Shown: positions 50,838 through 60,112, counted from the stretch's first letter. The stretch is DNA of 64,000 nt from CAMLHU01 sp049680185 (GCA_049680185.1 JBAUHI010000043.1:1-64000); one strand, 5' to 3'. Program-made: numbers and translations. The notes: a model not told the origin generated them from the letters alone.

Positions 50838-51329
50838 ATGCACCGATCCACCCTCGTTCCATCCGGCCTCCTGGTGTTGACCTTGCTGGCCGGCTGCGCG
50901 GTGACCCCGAAAGTGGATCCCGAGGCCGAGGCGGCCGCCATCCGGACGCTCGACGCCCGATTCGGGGCCGCGGTGGCCAAGCTCGATGTCGTAGCGGCCA
51001 CGGCACTCTATGCGCCGGACGCATCGGTGATGCCGCCGGGACTTCCGGCCGTGCGCGGGACCGAGGCGATCCGCACCATGCTGGCCGGGCTGTTCACCGC
51101 ACCCGGGCTCTCCATCACCCTCCGACCGGAGCGGATCGACATCGCCGTCGCGGGTGATCTCGCGACCGACGCCGGGATGGTCGAAGTGGGGATGAACACC
51201 GCCCAAGGACCGGTGATCGAAGGATCGAAATATCTCGAGGTGTGGCGGAAGGTGAATGGCGAGTGGAAGCTGATGTACGACACCTGGAACGCCAACGCGC
51301 CCAGCGCGAGTGCGACCAAGGCGCGGTGA
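50838..51329 (+). CDS. SnoaL/NTF2-like lipoprotein
   Basis: A 163-residue protein with lipobox LLTLLAGCAV. The mature part is a DUF4440/SnoaL-type cone fold: AEAAAIRTLDARFGAAVAKL, DVVAATALYAPDASVMPPGL, GTEAIRTMLAGLF and SKYLEVWRKVNGEWKLMYDT. Such domains bind small ligands or have weak enzyme activity. AAGGAGATG lies ten bases before the ATG at 50838; a GTG lies directly before it. It is surface or periplasm anchored. Confidence 0.85.
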   Translation: MHRSTLVPSGLLVLTLLAGCAVTPKVDPEAEAAAIRTLDARFGAAVAKLDVVAATALYAPDASVMPPGLPAVRGTEAIRTMLAGLFTAPGLSITLRPERIDIAVAGDLATDAGMVEVGMNTAQGPVIEGSKYLEVWRKVNGEWKLMYDTWNANAPSASATKAR

Positions 51330-51397
51330 CTGGGCCGCGCACGGAACCACCCGGCCTCTGGCTGCGTTACAGGTATGACCTCCACCTGGGACCTCCC

Positions 51398-52057
51398 GTG
51401 ACCCACCGCCTGCCGTCGCACCTGTTGTTCGCCGCCATCGGCGGGTCGATGCTCGCCCTCACCGCGATGAGCGCTCCCTCCGCGCCCCGTGCGCATGCCC
51501 CGGCTCTGCGCACGATGGCGGTGGATACGGCGGTATTCGCGGGTGGGTGTTTCTGGGGGGTCGAGGGGGTGTTCGAGCACGTGAAGGGTGTCATTTCCGC
51601 CACCTCGGGATATGCTGGCGGATCGGTCGCGTCGCCGTCCTATGAGGAAGTGAGCTCCGGCACCACCGGACACGCCGAATCGGTGCGGGTGGTGTTCGAC
51701 CCTTCGCGCGTCCGCTATGCGGACCTGCTGCAGGTCTTCTTCCTGGTGGCGCACGACCCGACCGAGCTCGACCGCCAGGGCCCCGATATCGGCACCCAGT
51801 ACCGGTCGCTGGTGCTCTACAGGAATGCCGCCCAGAAAGAGGCGGCGGAGGCATATGTGGCCGAGCTTGGGCGCACCAAGGTGTATGAGCGTCCGATCGT
51901 GACCCGGATCGAGCCGTTGCAGGCCTTTTATCCCGCCGAGGCGTATCACCAGCACTATATGGCGCTCCATCCCGACCAGCCGTACATCTACTACAATGAC
52001 GCCCCGAAGCTGGTCCAGCTGCGCCAGCGCTTCCCGACCTGGTACCGGGAGTCGTGA
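51398..52057 (+). CDS. msrA: peptide-methionine (S)-S-oxide reductase MsrA, exported
   Basis: A 219-residue enzyme. The active-site GCFWGVEGVFE lies about 45 residues from the start, with GYAGGSVASPSYEEVSSGTT and HDPTELDRQGPDIGTQYRS as the other family blocks, and YHQHYMALHP near the end. A GTG at 51398 gives a leader (LLFAAIGGSMLALTAMSAPS), so this form repairs oxidised methionine in envelope proteins. The resolving Cys usually near the C-terminus is not evident. No msrB is adjacent. Confidence 0.92.
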   Translation: MTHRLPSHLLFAAIGGSMLALTAMSAPSAPRAHAPALRTMAVDTAVFAGGCFWGVEGVFEHVKGVISATSGYAGGSVASPSYEEVSSGTTGHAESVRVVFDPSRVRYADLLQVFFLVAHDPTELDRQGPDIGTQYRSLVLYRNAAQKEAAEAYVAELGRTKVYERPIVTRIEPLQAFYPAEAYHQHYMALHPDQPYIYYNDAPKLVQLRQRFPTWYRES

Positions 52058-52226
52058 TGCACTGACCGTGGCGACGGACCGCGCGCGCGAGGGGCCCCGG
52101 CAGGACCGGCCGGGACCTTGTTGCGTCCCGCCGGAATGACTGGTGAGAGGCCCATGGACCCGGCATATTCGATGGCGCAGGATGCCTGCCGAAGACGCTC
52201 GTCCCCGCAACGCCACTGGGAGTTCG

Positions 52227-55187
52227 ATGGCCGGACGGTCAAAACGCGCTGCCAAGCCTGCCCGGAAGCGTGCCCCGCGCGGGCGACGGGGAACTCTCGC
52301 CCAGCGGCAATCGGCGTTGCTTCGATTGTCGGCGGAGGTGGCCGCGGCGCATGATGAGGCGGAGGTCTGCCAGCGCGTCGTCGCGGGCCTCCACGATGAC
52401 GCCCTGGGGTACGATTTCCTCGGGATGTTCCTGCTCGAGACCGGCGGCGACCGGGTCCTCAAGGCGAGCGTCGGCTGGCCCGATGTGACCCCCAATTGGC
52501 GGGTGCGTCCCGGCCAGGGGCTGAGCGACCGGGCCATCCGGGACGGCCAGCTTCACTACACCCCGCGAGTCGCCACCGAACGCGCCTACTTGCCGAGCCT
52601 CGATTCCGGCTCCGAAGTGGACATCCCCCTCCGGGTGGACGACCAGACCATCGGGGTCCTGGTGGTGGAGAGTGCCGAGCCCGACGCGTTCTCCACCGCC
52701 GACTTCAAGGTCCTCACCGCCGTCGCCGACTTTGCGAGCTTGGCCATCGGCCGGGCTCGGTTGCTGGTGAGTGCCCGCCGCCGCGCCGATGAACAGCAGG
52801 CCCTCCTCGACACGATGGCCGACCTCTCCGGCGAGCTCGAGCTCAGCAAGCTCCTCCACGCCGTGCTCGGGCGTGCGGTGGCGTTGCTCGGTGTCACCGG
52901 GGGCGAGCTCGCGATCTACGAGGAAGAGACCCGGACGCTGGTCGTGGTGGCGAGCACCGGTATCTCGCGCGACTCCACCGGCACCCGCCTGGGCTTCGGC
53001 GAAGGTGCGATGGGCAAGGTGGCGGAGTCGCACGAGCCGCTGATCATCCCCAACTACGACGAGTGGGCCGGTCGATCCACCAAGTATTCCGACGTGCGGG
53101 ACACGGTGCAGGCCGTGATGGTGGCGCCGCTCCTGATCGGGCAGCGGTTGGTGGGTGCCATCGCCAGCACCCACGCCGACCCGACCCGCAATTTCGGCAC
53201 CGACGACCTGCGTCTCCTCCAGCTCTTTGCACCCCAGGCCGCCATCGCGATCGAGAACGCCCGACTCTATACCGCCGCGCAACGACAAAAGGAGTATTTC
53301 GCGGCGGTGGTGGCCAACAGCCCGGTGGCCATCGTGACGCTCGAGCTCGACGGCCGCATCACCTCGATGAACCCCGCCTTCGAGACCCTCTTCGGCTACA
53401 CCCAGGAGGAGGCGGTCGGGCACGACCTCGACTCGCTCATCAACGACGAACGTACCCTGTCGGAGGCGTACGCCTACACCACCCAGGCCACCCACACCAC
53501 TGCCAAGGGGATCGGCCGGCGGCGGCGGAAGGACGGCTCCCTCCTCGACGTCGAGCTCGCGGGCGTGCCAGTGACGGTCGAGGGACGCAACGTCGGCATC
53601 ATGGCGCTCTACCACGATGTCACCGACCTCCTCAAGGCCAAGAGCGAGGCGGAATCCGCCAACCAGGCCAAGAGCCGATTCCTGGCCAACATGAGCCACG
53701 AGCTGCGCACCCCGCTCAACGCCATCATCGGCTACAGCGAGATGCTCAAGGAGGACGCCGAGGATCGCGGGAACGAGGAGTACGCGTCGGACCTGGAGAA
53801 GATCCGATCATCGGGCCGGCACCTGCTGGCGCTCATCAACGACGTGCTCGATCTCTCCAAGGTCGAGGCCGGAAAGATGGAGCTCTACCTCGAGACCTTC
53901 GACGTCCGGCTGCTGGTGGAAGAGGTCCGGACCACGGTTCGTCCGCTCATCCTTCAGAAGGCCAATACGCTCGAGGTCACGGTGGCGCCGGACCTCGGCC
54001 CCATCCGCGCCGACCTGACCAAGGTGCGGCAGATGCTCCTCAACCTCCTCTCCAACGCCAGCAAGTTCACCGAAAAAGGCGTCATCGAGCTCCGCGTGAG
54101 CCGGGCGTCCGGCGCCATGTGGCCGGGTCACGACGTCCTCTTCAGCGTCCAGGACCACGGGATCGGGATGACCCCGGAGCAGCAGACCCGACTCTTCGAG
54201 GCGTTCTCCCAGGCCGAGGCCTCCACCACCCGTCGCTTCGGCGGCACCGGACTGGGACTCGCGATCACCCGGCACTTCACGGAGATGATGGGCGGCAACA
54301 TCCAGGTCGAGAGCATCCCGGGCGTCGGTTCGACCTTCACGATCCGGATCCCCGAGGACGTCGAAGCGGCGGCGGCCGGCACCGCGCCGCCGGTCGAGCC
54401 GCCACCCGGCGCGGCGTCCGCAGGACGGATCCTGGTCATCGACGACGAGCCCGCAGTGCGGACGCTGATGCGCCGCTTTCTGCTGCGCGAAGGATTCACG
54501 GTGGACGAGGCCGGCAGCGGTGCTGCAGGCCTGGCACTCGCCCGGGAGACGCATCCTGATGCGATCACCCTCGACGTGATGATGCCGGGGATGGACGGCT
54601 GGGAGGTGCTGGCCGCCCTCAAGGACGATCCCGCGCTCGCTGGCATCCCGGTCATCATGCTCACGATCGTCGACGACAAGAAGCTGGGCTACGCGCTCGG
54701 CGCCACGGAATACCTCACCAAGCCGATCGACCGGGAGCACCTGCGACGGGTGCTCGCGCCCTATCGCGTGAACGAGGGCGCCGGACGGGTGCTGGTGGTG
54801 GAGGACGACCCGCCCACGGCGGAGCTGGTGCGCCGCACCCTCGAATCGGAGGGATGGACCGTCGAGATCGCCCGCAACGGACGGGAGGGACTGGCACGGT
54901 TCGATGCCGCCGCACCCTCGCTCATCCTGCTCGACCTGATGATGCCGGAGATGAACGGCTTCGATTTCCTGGAGGCCCTCCGGGCCCCACCCCGGGCGAG
55001 CGACGCGCCGGTCGTTGTCGTCACCGCCAAGGATCTCACTGCCGAGGACCATCACCGCTTGAACCACCACGTGAGCGCGGTGCTGCAAAAGGGCGGCTAC
55101 TCCCGGGACGAGCTGCTCTCGGAGATCGCCTCGCGCCTCGGGAAGCGGATCCGACGTCCCCACCACTCTGTGACGGAGAGAGCGTGA
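52227..55187 (+). CDS. hybrid histidine kinase: GAF-GAF-PAS-HisKA-HATPase-REC-REC
   Basis: A 986-residue cytoplasmic protein; the ATG at 52227 is preceded by GGGAG (ATG 52182 and GTG 52143 are alternatives). Two GAF domains (about 25-180 and 195-345), a PAS (about 358-470), a DHp with His491 in FLANMSHELRTPLNAIIGYS, HATPase (LLNLLSNASKFTEKG, FGGTGLGLAITRHF), and two receivers with Asp in TLDVMMPGMDGWE and LLDLMMPEMNGFD. It senses an unknown cytoplasmic signal and can relay phosphate to its own receivers and to the next gene product. Its stop overlaps the receiver start (TGATG). Confidence 0.92.
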   Translation: MAGRSKRAAKPARKRAPRGRRGTLAQRQSALLRLSAEVAAAHDEAEVCQRVVAGLHDDALGYDFLGMFLLETGGDRVLKASVGWPDVTPNWRVRPGQGLSDRAIRDGQLHYTPRVATERAYLPSLDSGSEVDIPLRVDDQTIGVLVVESAEPDAFSTADFKVLTAVADFASLAIGRARLLVSARRRADEQQALLDTMADLSGELELSKLLHAVLGRAVALLGVTGGELAIYEEETRTLVVVASTGISRDSTGTRLGFGEGAMGKVAESHEPLIIPNYDEWAGRSTKYSDVRDTVQAVMVAPLLIGQRLVGAIASTHADPTRNFGTDDLRLLQLFAPQAAIAIENARLYTAAQRQKEYFAAVVANSPVAIVTLELDGRITSMNPAFETLFGYTQEEAVGHDLDSLINDERTLSEAYAYTTQATHTTAKGIGRRRRKDGSLLDVELAGVPVTVEGRNVGIMALYHDVTDLLKAKSEAESANQAKSRFLANMSHELRTPLNAIIGYSEMLKEDAEDRGNEEYASDLEKIRSSGRHLLALINDVLDLSKVEAGKMELYLETFDVRLLVEEVRTTVRPLILQKANTLEVTVAPDLGPIRADLTKVRQMLLNLLSNASKFTEKGVIELRVSRASGAMWPGHDVLFSVQDHGIGMTPEQQTRLFEAFSQAEASTTRRFGGTGLGLAITRHFTEMMGGNIQVESIPGVGSTFTIRIPEDVEAAAAGTAPPVEPPPGAASAGRILVIDDEPAVRTLMRRFLLREGFTVDEAGSGAAGLALARETHPDAITLDVMMPGMDGWEVLAALKDDPALAGIPVIMLTIVDDKKLGYALGATEYLTKPIDREHLRRVLAPYRVNEGAGRVLVVEDDPPTAELVRRTLESEGWTVEIARNGREGLARFDAAAPSLILLDLMMPEMNGFDFLEALRAPPRASDAPVVVVTAKDLTAEDHHRLNHHVSAVLQKGGYSRDELLSEIASRLGKRIRRPHHSVTERA

Positions 55188-55564
55188 TGCCGCGCGTGCT
55201 GCTGGTCGAGGACAACGAGATGAACCGCGACATGCTCTCCCGCCGGCTGATGAAGGCGGGTTATGAGGTCGCGATGGCGGTCGACGGTGCCGAGGGCGTG
55301 GAGATGGCGCGCCAGGGCGGCTACGACATCATCCTGATGGACATGAGCCTTCCGGTCATCGATGGGTGGGAGGCCACCCGACAGATCCGCGCCATCGACG
55401 CGCTCCGCGCCACACCGATCATCGCGCTCACCGCCCACGCGATGGCCGGCGACCGGGAAAAGGCGATGGACGCCGGATGCCACGACTACGACACCAAGCC
55501 GGTGGAGATGCCGCGACTTCTCGGCAAGATGTCCGCCCTGCTGGGCCAGGCCCCCACGCCGTGA
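55187..55564 (+). CDS. stand-alone receiver-domain response regulator
   Basis: A 125-residue CheY/DivK-like protein. VLLVEDNEMNRDMLSRRLMK holds the acidic pair, IILMDMSLPVIDGWEATRQI the phosphoacceptor Asp, ALTAHAM the Thr switch and TKPVEM the Lys. There is no output domain. It overlaps both neighbours, so it is made together with the hybrid kinase and the REC-Ser/Thr kinase and probably shuttles phosphate between them. Confidence 0.92.
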   Translation: MPRVLLVEDNEMNRDMLSRRLMKAGYEVAMAVDGAEGVEMARQGGYDIILMDMSLPVIDGWEATRQIRAIDALRATPIIALTAHAMAGDREKAMDAGCHDYDTKPVEMPRLLGKMSALLGQAPTP

Positions 55565-57501
55565 CGAGCGCCACCCCGCTCACTGCCGAGGAAGTGTCGG
55601 CCCTCCGGCACGACCTGCGCACGCCGGTCAATCACATCGTGGGCTACTGCGAACTCCTCCTCGAGGATGCCGCCGCCGACGCAGGCGATGGACGCCGTGC
55701 GGCGCTCCGCAATGCGCTGGCCAGCGCACGCGACGTGCTGGCGCTGATCGACGGCACCCTCTCCGCGAGCGGGAAGGACGTCACGCCGAACGCCATCGAC
55801 GCCCTGCATACCCGCCTCCGCGCCCCCCACGATCAGATCCTTGCCGCGATGGACGCGCTCGGCGCTCCGACCGCCGAGGACGGATTCAGCGCCGATGTCG
55901 CGCGGATCCGCAATGCGACCGGTCGGCTCCTCGCCACCCACCGCTCGAGCGCACCCGCCGCACCTGCTCGACCTGCTTCACCCGCGCGACCCGCCTCACC
56001 CGCTTCACCCGCTTCACCCGCTTCACCCGCCCACGGGCGCATCCTCATCGTGGACGACGTCGACGACAATCGCGATGTCCTCCGGCGCCACCTGACTCGG
56101 CAGGGATACGCGGTCGACGACGCCGCCGACGGGACCGCCGCGCTCCGGATGGCCGCTGAACTATCCTACGACCTGATGCTCCTCGACGTCCGGATGCCGG
56201 GGATCGACGGGCACGAGGTGCTCACGCGCATCAAGCGCGATCCCGCCACCCGCGACATCCCGGTAGTGATGATCTCAGCCGCCGACGAGCTCGCCACCAT
56301 TGCCGCGTGCATCGAGGCCGGGGCCGAGGATTTCCTGCCCAAGCCCTTCGATCCCGTGATCCTGGGTGCCCGGGCGAGCGCATCGGTCGAGAAGAAGCGG
56401 CTTCGGAACCTCGAGGTCGACTACCTGAAGCAGGTCGATCGGGTGGTGGAAGCGGCCACGGCCGTGGAGCGCGGGAGCTACGCTCCCGGCGCCCTGGCCG
56501 AGGTGGCACGGCGGGACGATGCGATCGGCCGCCTGGCGCGGGTATTCGATGCGATGGCGGCGGGGGTGCGGGCCCGGGAGGAACGGCTGAGCGAGCAGGT
56601 CCACACGCTGCGGCGCGAGATCGACCAGGCCAAGCAGGGTGGCACCGACACCGCCCTGGCCGAGCTCGACGCCGGGACCCTGCTGCCGGGAGCGCTCTTT
56701 GCCGAACGGTACACCATCATCCGGGTGGTGGGGCGCGGCGGGATGGGAACGGTCTACAAGGCGCACGACCGGGAGCTGGCCGAGGATATCGCCATCAAGC
56801 TCCTCCGCCTTGAAGTGATGCGGGGCGACCCCACGATGGCCGAGCGCTTCAAGACCGAGATCCGGCTGGCCCGGCGCATCTCCCACACCAACGTGGTGCG
56901 CACCCACGACTTCGGCGAGCGCGAGGGGTCGTACTACGTCACGATGGAGTACGTCGAGGGGATCACGCTGCGAGAACTGATCGACCTGCGCGGGCATCTC
57001 TCCCCCGCTGCGACGCTGGGGATCGCCCGGCAGTTGGCGGTCTCGCTCGCGGTAGCGCACGAGCAGGGCGTGGTGCACCGCGATATCAAGCCGCAGAACC
57101 TGCTGCTCGATGCGGCGGGGGTGCTCAAGGTGATGGACTTCGGGATCGCCAAGCTCGCCGACCGCACCAGCACCATCACCCAGGCGGGGATGGTGGTCGG
57201 CACGCCGGCCTATATGGCACCCGAACAGCTGATGGCCGAGACCGTCGACGCGCGGAGCGATCTCTATGCCACCGGCGTCGTGCTGTACGAGTGCTTGACC
57301 GGCGTGCTCCCGTATGATTCCGTGAATCCCATCGCGCTCATCGCCAAGGTCCTGAACCAGATACCGATCTCGCCGCAGCAGAAGGATCCGGCCGTGCCGG
57401 CGCCCCTCTCTGCGCTTGTGATGCGGCTCCTGGGCAAGGACGCGGCGGACCGACCGCAATCGGCGGTCGAGCTCGGCGAACTCCTGGCCCAGATCGAATG
57501 A
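55561..57501 (+). CDS. fusion protein: DHp-like helix, receiver, HAMP-like linker, Hanks Ser/Thr kinase
   Basis: A 646-residue protein; GTG 55561 overlaps the receiver stop. Residues 12-70 resemble a histidine-kinase DHp with an intact H-box (His17 in LRHDLRTPVNHIVGY), but no HATPase follows. A Pro/Ala/Ser repeat linker (134-157) leads to a receiver (160-275, Asp209, Lys261), then a HAMP-like coiled coil (290-350), then a complete Ser/Thr kinase (384-645) with GRGGMG, Lys413, HRD Asp508, DFG Asp526 and APE. Phosphorylation of the receiver probably controls the Hanks kinase. This links two-component and Ser/Thr signalling in one chain. Confidence 0.9.
   Translation: MTSATPLTAEEVSALRHDLRTPVNHIVGYCELLLEDAAADAGDGRRAALRNALASARDVLALIDGTLSASGKDVTPNAIDALHTRLRAPHDQILAAMDALGAPTAEDGFSADVARIRNATGRLLATHRSSAPAAPARPASPARPASPASPASPASPAHGRILIVDDVDDNRDVLRRHLTRQGYAVDDAADGTAALRMAAELSYDLMLLDVRMPGIDGHEVLTRIKRDPATRDIPVVMISAADELATIAACIEAGAEDFLPKPFDPVILGARASASVEKKRLRNLEVDYLKQVDRVVEAATAVERGSYAPGALAEVARRDDAIGRLARVFDAMAAGVRAREERLSEQVHTLRREIDQAKQGGTDTALAELDAGTLLPGALFAERYTIIRVVGRGGMGTVYKAHDRELAEDIAIKLLRLEVMRGDPTMAERFKTEIRLARRISHTNVVRTHDFGEREGSYYVTMEYVEGITLRELIDLRGHLSPAATLGIARQLAVSLAVAHEQGVVHRDIKPQNLLLDAAGVLKVMDFGIAKLADRTSTITQAGMVVGTPAYMAPEQLMAETVDARSDLYATGVVLYECLTGVLPYDSVNPIALIAKVLNQIPISPQQKDPAVPAPLSALVMRLLGKDAADRPQSAVELGELLAQIE
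55951..56033 (+). repeat. 9-base tandem repeat in the linker of the Ser/Thr kinase fusion
   Basis: Units of the type CTTCACCCG (with variants CTCGACCTG, CGCGACCCG, CCTCACCCG) repeat about seven times, the last three or four identical. They encode Pro-Ala-Ser triplets between the DHp-like part and the receiver. Being in units of nine, slippage would change linker length without shifting the frame. Confidence 0.7.
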
Positions 57502-57509
57502 GAGGCATC

Positions 57510-57998
57510 ATGCGCAATCTTCCTGCGGCACTCCTGCTCGTGGCACTGGCTGCGTGCAGCGGCCGCAACCCGCGCGACCCGATGCCCGGGGACCCGGCAC
57601 TCCTCACCGGTGACTGGCAGATCATCGCCCACAATGAAGGTCGCCCCGACCTGCATATCTCGGTCACGCTCGCCCCCTCGGGGCCCAACGACCCGACCGT
57701 GCCAGCGGCGCTCCGGGGCGGGACCGTCGAAGGGCATTTCCAGCTCGCCGACCGCGGCTGGCTCCCCACCCCGCCGACCGATTCAGGGGTGTCGGGATTC
57801 GTCGGCGCCGACAGTTCGGTGATCGTCTACCTTCGGCTCGAGGGGCGCTGCAACAACTGCGGCAACCTCGGATTCGCCGGCCGCTTCGCGCACGACGCCG
57901 TGCTGGGTCACTGGAGCCAGGAGATGACGACCACGTCTCCGCAAGGGACCTTTGCGATGCAGCGCGTGCCACCGGCCAGCGCCGCGCCGGTGAAGTGA
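57510..57998 (+). CDS. predicted lipoprotein of unknown function
   Basis: A 162-residue protein. ATG 57510 follows GAGAGG and gives a leader with lipobox VALAACSG; an ATG at 57498 overlapping the kinase stop is the alternative. The body is beta-rich (GDWQIIAHNEGRPDLHISVT, DSSVIVYLRLEGRCNNCGNL), with a CNNC pair. No family recognised. Tight spacing makes it the fourth gene of the signalling operon. Confidence 0.65.
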   Translation: MRNLPAALLLVALAACSGRNPRDPMPGDPALLTGDWQIIAHNEGRPDLHISVTLAPSGPNDPTVPAALRGGTVEGHFQLADRGWLPTPPTDSGVSGFVGADSSVIVYLRLEGRCNNCGNLGFAGRFAHDAVLGHWSQEMTTTSPQGTFAMQRVPPASAAPVK

Positions 57999-58435
57999 TC
58001 CGGATCGCCGGACCGCTGCTCGCCGCACTGCTCGTCCCGGCGGCGCTCAGCGCGCAGGGCACCGGTGCCGTCGAGCTCACGATCACCGGGATCCGGGCCG
58101 AACAGGCAGGGACGCTGCTGGTGGAACTGTACGATCACGCATCAGGATGGCTCACGCTCGACTCAGCGCGCGCTGTCCGGCGGGTGCCGGTCTCGACCGA
58201 CCGCGTGATCGTGCGGTTCGACTCGCTCCCGGCGGGCGCCGGCTATGCCATCGCCGTCGTCCACGACAAGAACGGGAACGACAAGCTCGACATGCGCTGG
58301 TTCCCCTTCCCGAAGCCGAAGGAAGGGGCCGGGGTGTCGAACGACCATATGCGGATGGGGAGGCCGAAGTACGAGGATGCACGGTTCCAGGTATCCGATA
58401 CGACCACACAGACCCGGATCACGCTGCACTATTGA
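57995..58435 (+). CDS. DUF2141 family exported protein
   Basis: A 146-residue protein from a GTG overlapping the previous stop (GTGA). The leader (PLLAALLVPAALSAQ) is followed by LTITGIRAEQAGTLLVELYD, FDSLPAGAGYAIAVVHDKNG and NDKLDMRWFPFPKPKEGAGV, the DUF2141 signature. Family function is unknown; it is often found near signalling or surface genes. Confidence 0.85.
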   Translation: MIRIAGPLLAALLVPAALSAQGTGAVELTITGIRAEQAGTLLVELYDHASGWLTLDSARAVRRVPVSTDRVIVRFDSLPAGAGYAIAVVHDKNGNDKLDMRWFPFPKPKEGAGVSNDHMRMGRPKYEDARFQVSDTTTQTRITLHY

Positions 58436-58485
58436 CCCACCCGCGTCCGGCTATCATTGACGTTCCGCCCACGCTCGAGGTAGCC

Positions 58486-58905
58486 GTGCCTTCTCAGTCC
58501 GCTCGCCGCACCACCTTGGCGTGGCTCGCCCCGGTCGCCATGCTCCTGGTGACGTACGCCGCCACCTGGATCACCGACTGGATGAACGACTTCGGCACCA
58601 CGCGGAATCTCGTCATCTTGTACCCGAAGCAGGTCGTCTTCGCCATCAACCTCCTGGTCGTGGGTGGGGCCGCCTTGGGATACGCTCGGCTGGAGTGCCT
58701 GCGCCCCAGGCTCCGCAGCTGGCTCCGGTACGCGGCCCTCCTCCTGCCGCTCTGGGTGGTCTTCCTGGACGGCGCCCGCTCCGCCGGCATCCTGGCCGAC
58801 TGGATGCGGATCCTCTTCGTGGCGGTGAGCGGGGCGATGGTCGGGATCATGCTGGCGCTCTGGGCGCGGATGGGCGGGGGGGCGGAGCAGACGTCACTTC
58901 AGTGA
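58486..58905 (+). CDS. membrane protein with four spans, unknown function
   Basis: A 139-residue protein from GTG 58486 (GAGG upstream; TATCAT at 58451 a possible -10). Spans include WLAPVAMLLVTYAATWITDW, VVFAINLLVVGGAALGYARL, YAALLLPLWVVFLDGARSAG and ILFVAVSGAMVGIMLALWAR. The stop lies within the 14-bp palindrome at 58893. Family not recognised. Confidence 0.6.
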   Translation: MPSQSARRTTLAWLAPVAMLLVTYAATWITDWMNDFGTTRNLVILYPKQVVFAINLLVVGGAALGYARLECLRPRLRSWLRYAALLLPLWVVFLDGARSAGILADWMRILFVAVSGAMVGIMLALWARMGGGAEQTSLQ

Positions 58906-59030
58906 CACGCGCCGAGCCGTCGCGTGCGTGACGACTCGAACGGCCACTGGACGAGACACTCGGACTGACCAACTCGTTCGCCTCGATACCCAACGAGCTC
59001 GCCGCAGCTCGGCCTTGTCGCTGAAGCGAC
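58893..59030. repeat. long imperfect inverted repeat with two 14-bp palindromes
   Basis: GTCACTTCAGTGAC (58893-58906) and GTCGCTGAAGCGAC (59017-59030) are each self-palindromic and are inverted copies of one another (GTCRCTTCAGYGAC). The inner flanks GCCGAGC and GCTCGGC also match as inverted repeats, so the 138 bases can fold into one large hairpin or two small ones. It resembles a REP/BIME-type or small non-autonomous element; no transposase is near. Confidence 0.55.
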
Positions 59031-59077
59031 CGACCCACCGACCAGAACTTGAGCCCGAAGAAACGAGCCTCGCCTTG

Positions 59078-60112
59078 GTGACCCACCGCATCCGTCTCGC
59101 TCCTCTCGTCATCGGCACACTGTTGGCCGCCTGCGCCACGACCCCCGCCAAGACCACTCCTGTGCCCACCGCCATCACCGCGATCGAGCAGATGAGCGGC
59201 ACCAATGCCCTCCTCATCGGCCTGAGCCCGGTCAACGACCAAGTCGTCTGGGCCAGCGGCACCGGCGGCACCTGGCTCCGCACCACCGACGGCGGCACCA
59301 CCTGGCAGCACGGCACGGTGCCCGGTGGCGAGTTCCTCCAGTTCCGCGACGTGCAGGGTGTGGATGCGAACACGGCCTGGCTCATGAGCGCCGGCACCGC
59401 CGATACCTCGCGGATCTACGTGACCCACGATGCCGGCGCCACCTGGACGCTCACGTACACGAACCCCGACCTGAAGGGGTTCTACGACTGCATGGATTTC
59501 TGGGATGCACGGCGGGGGCTCGTGATCGGTGATGCGGTGGACGCGACACCGATGATCCTCGCCACCTCCGATGCCGGCGCCCGCTGGGCCCGCCTCCCCG
59601 CCACCGCCCTCCCTTCCGCCGTGCCCGGCGAGGGAAGCTTTGCCGCCAGCGGCACCTGTCTCATCACCCGTCCTCACGGCCACGCCTGGATCGCGGTCGG
59701 CACGCCCACGGCCAAACTCCTCCACACCACCGACTACGGCCGGAGCTGGACCACCGACTCGATCCCGCTCATCGCGATCAGTTCGGTGAGCTTCCGCGAC
59801 ATCGAGCACGGCATCGTCCTCGGCACTGACAGCTCTGCCGCGACAGCGTCGACCAGTGACGGCGGGATGCATTGGCTCCGCGGCGCACCGCCCCCGTTCG
59901 CGCAGGGGTTCTATGGTGGGGTGTACGTGCACAACGCCCGGCGACCCGTCGTGGTGGCCGGGGGGCCGGGCGGGCTCGCTTGGTCGCGCGATGACGGCGC
60001 CTCATGGACGGTCATCGATCATCACATCTTCTGGTCGGTCGCCTCGGCGTCCCCGCGTGCCACCTGGGCCGTCGGCGCCCGGGGACGGATCGTCAAACTT
60101 TCCGGATTCTAG
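59078..60112 (+). CDS. BNR/YCF48-like propeller lipoprotein
   Basis: A 344-residue protein. From GTG 59078 the leader ends LLAACATT, a lipobox. Repeated blades TWLRTTDGGTTWQH, RIYVTHDAGATWTL, MILATSDAGARWAR, LLHTTDYGRSWTT, ASTSDGGMHWLRG and GLAWSRDDGASWTV are Asp-box (SxDxGxTW) motifs of BNR/YCF48 propellers. No glycosidase catalytic residues are evident. It converges with the next gene, only 3 bases apart, which carries the same motif. Confidence 0.85.
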   Translation: MTHRIRLAPLVIGTLLAACATTPAKTTPVPTAITAIEQMSGTNALLIGLSPVNDQVVWASGTGGTWLRTTDGGTTWQHGTVPGGEFLQFRDVQGVDANTAWLMSAGTADTSRIYVTHDAGATWTLTYTNPDLKGFYDCMDFWDARRGLVIGDAVDATPMILATSDAGARWARLPATALPSAVPGEGSFAASGTCLITRPHGHAWIAVGTPTAKLLHTTDYGRSWTTDSIPLIAISSVSFRDIEHGIVLGTDSSAATASTSDGGMHWLRGAPPPFAQGFYGGVYVHNARRPVVVAGGPGGLAWSRDDGASWTVIDHHIFWSVASASPRATWAVGARGRIVKLSGF

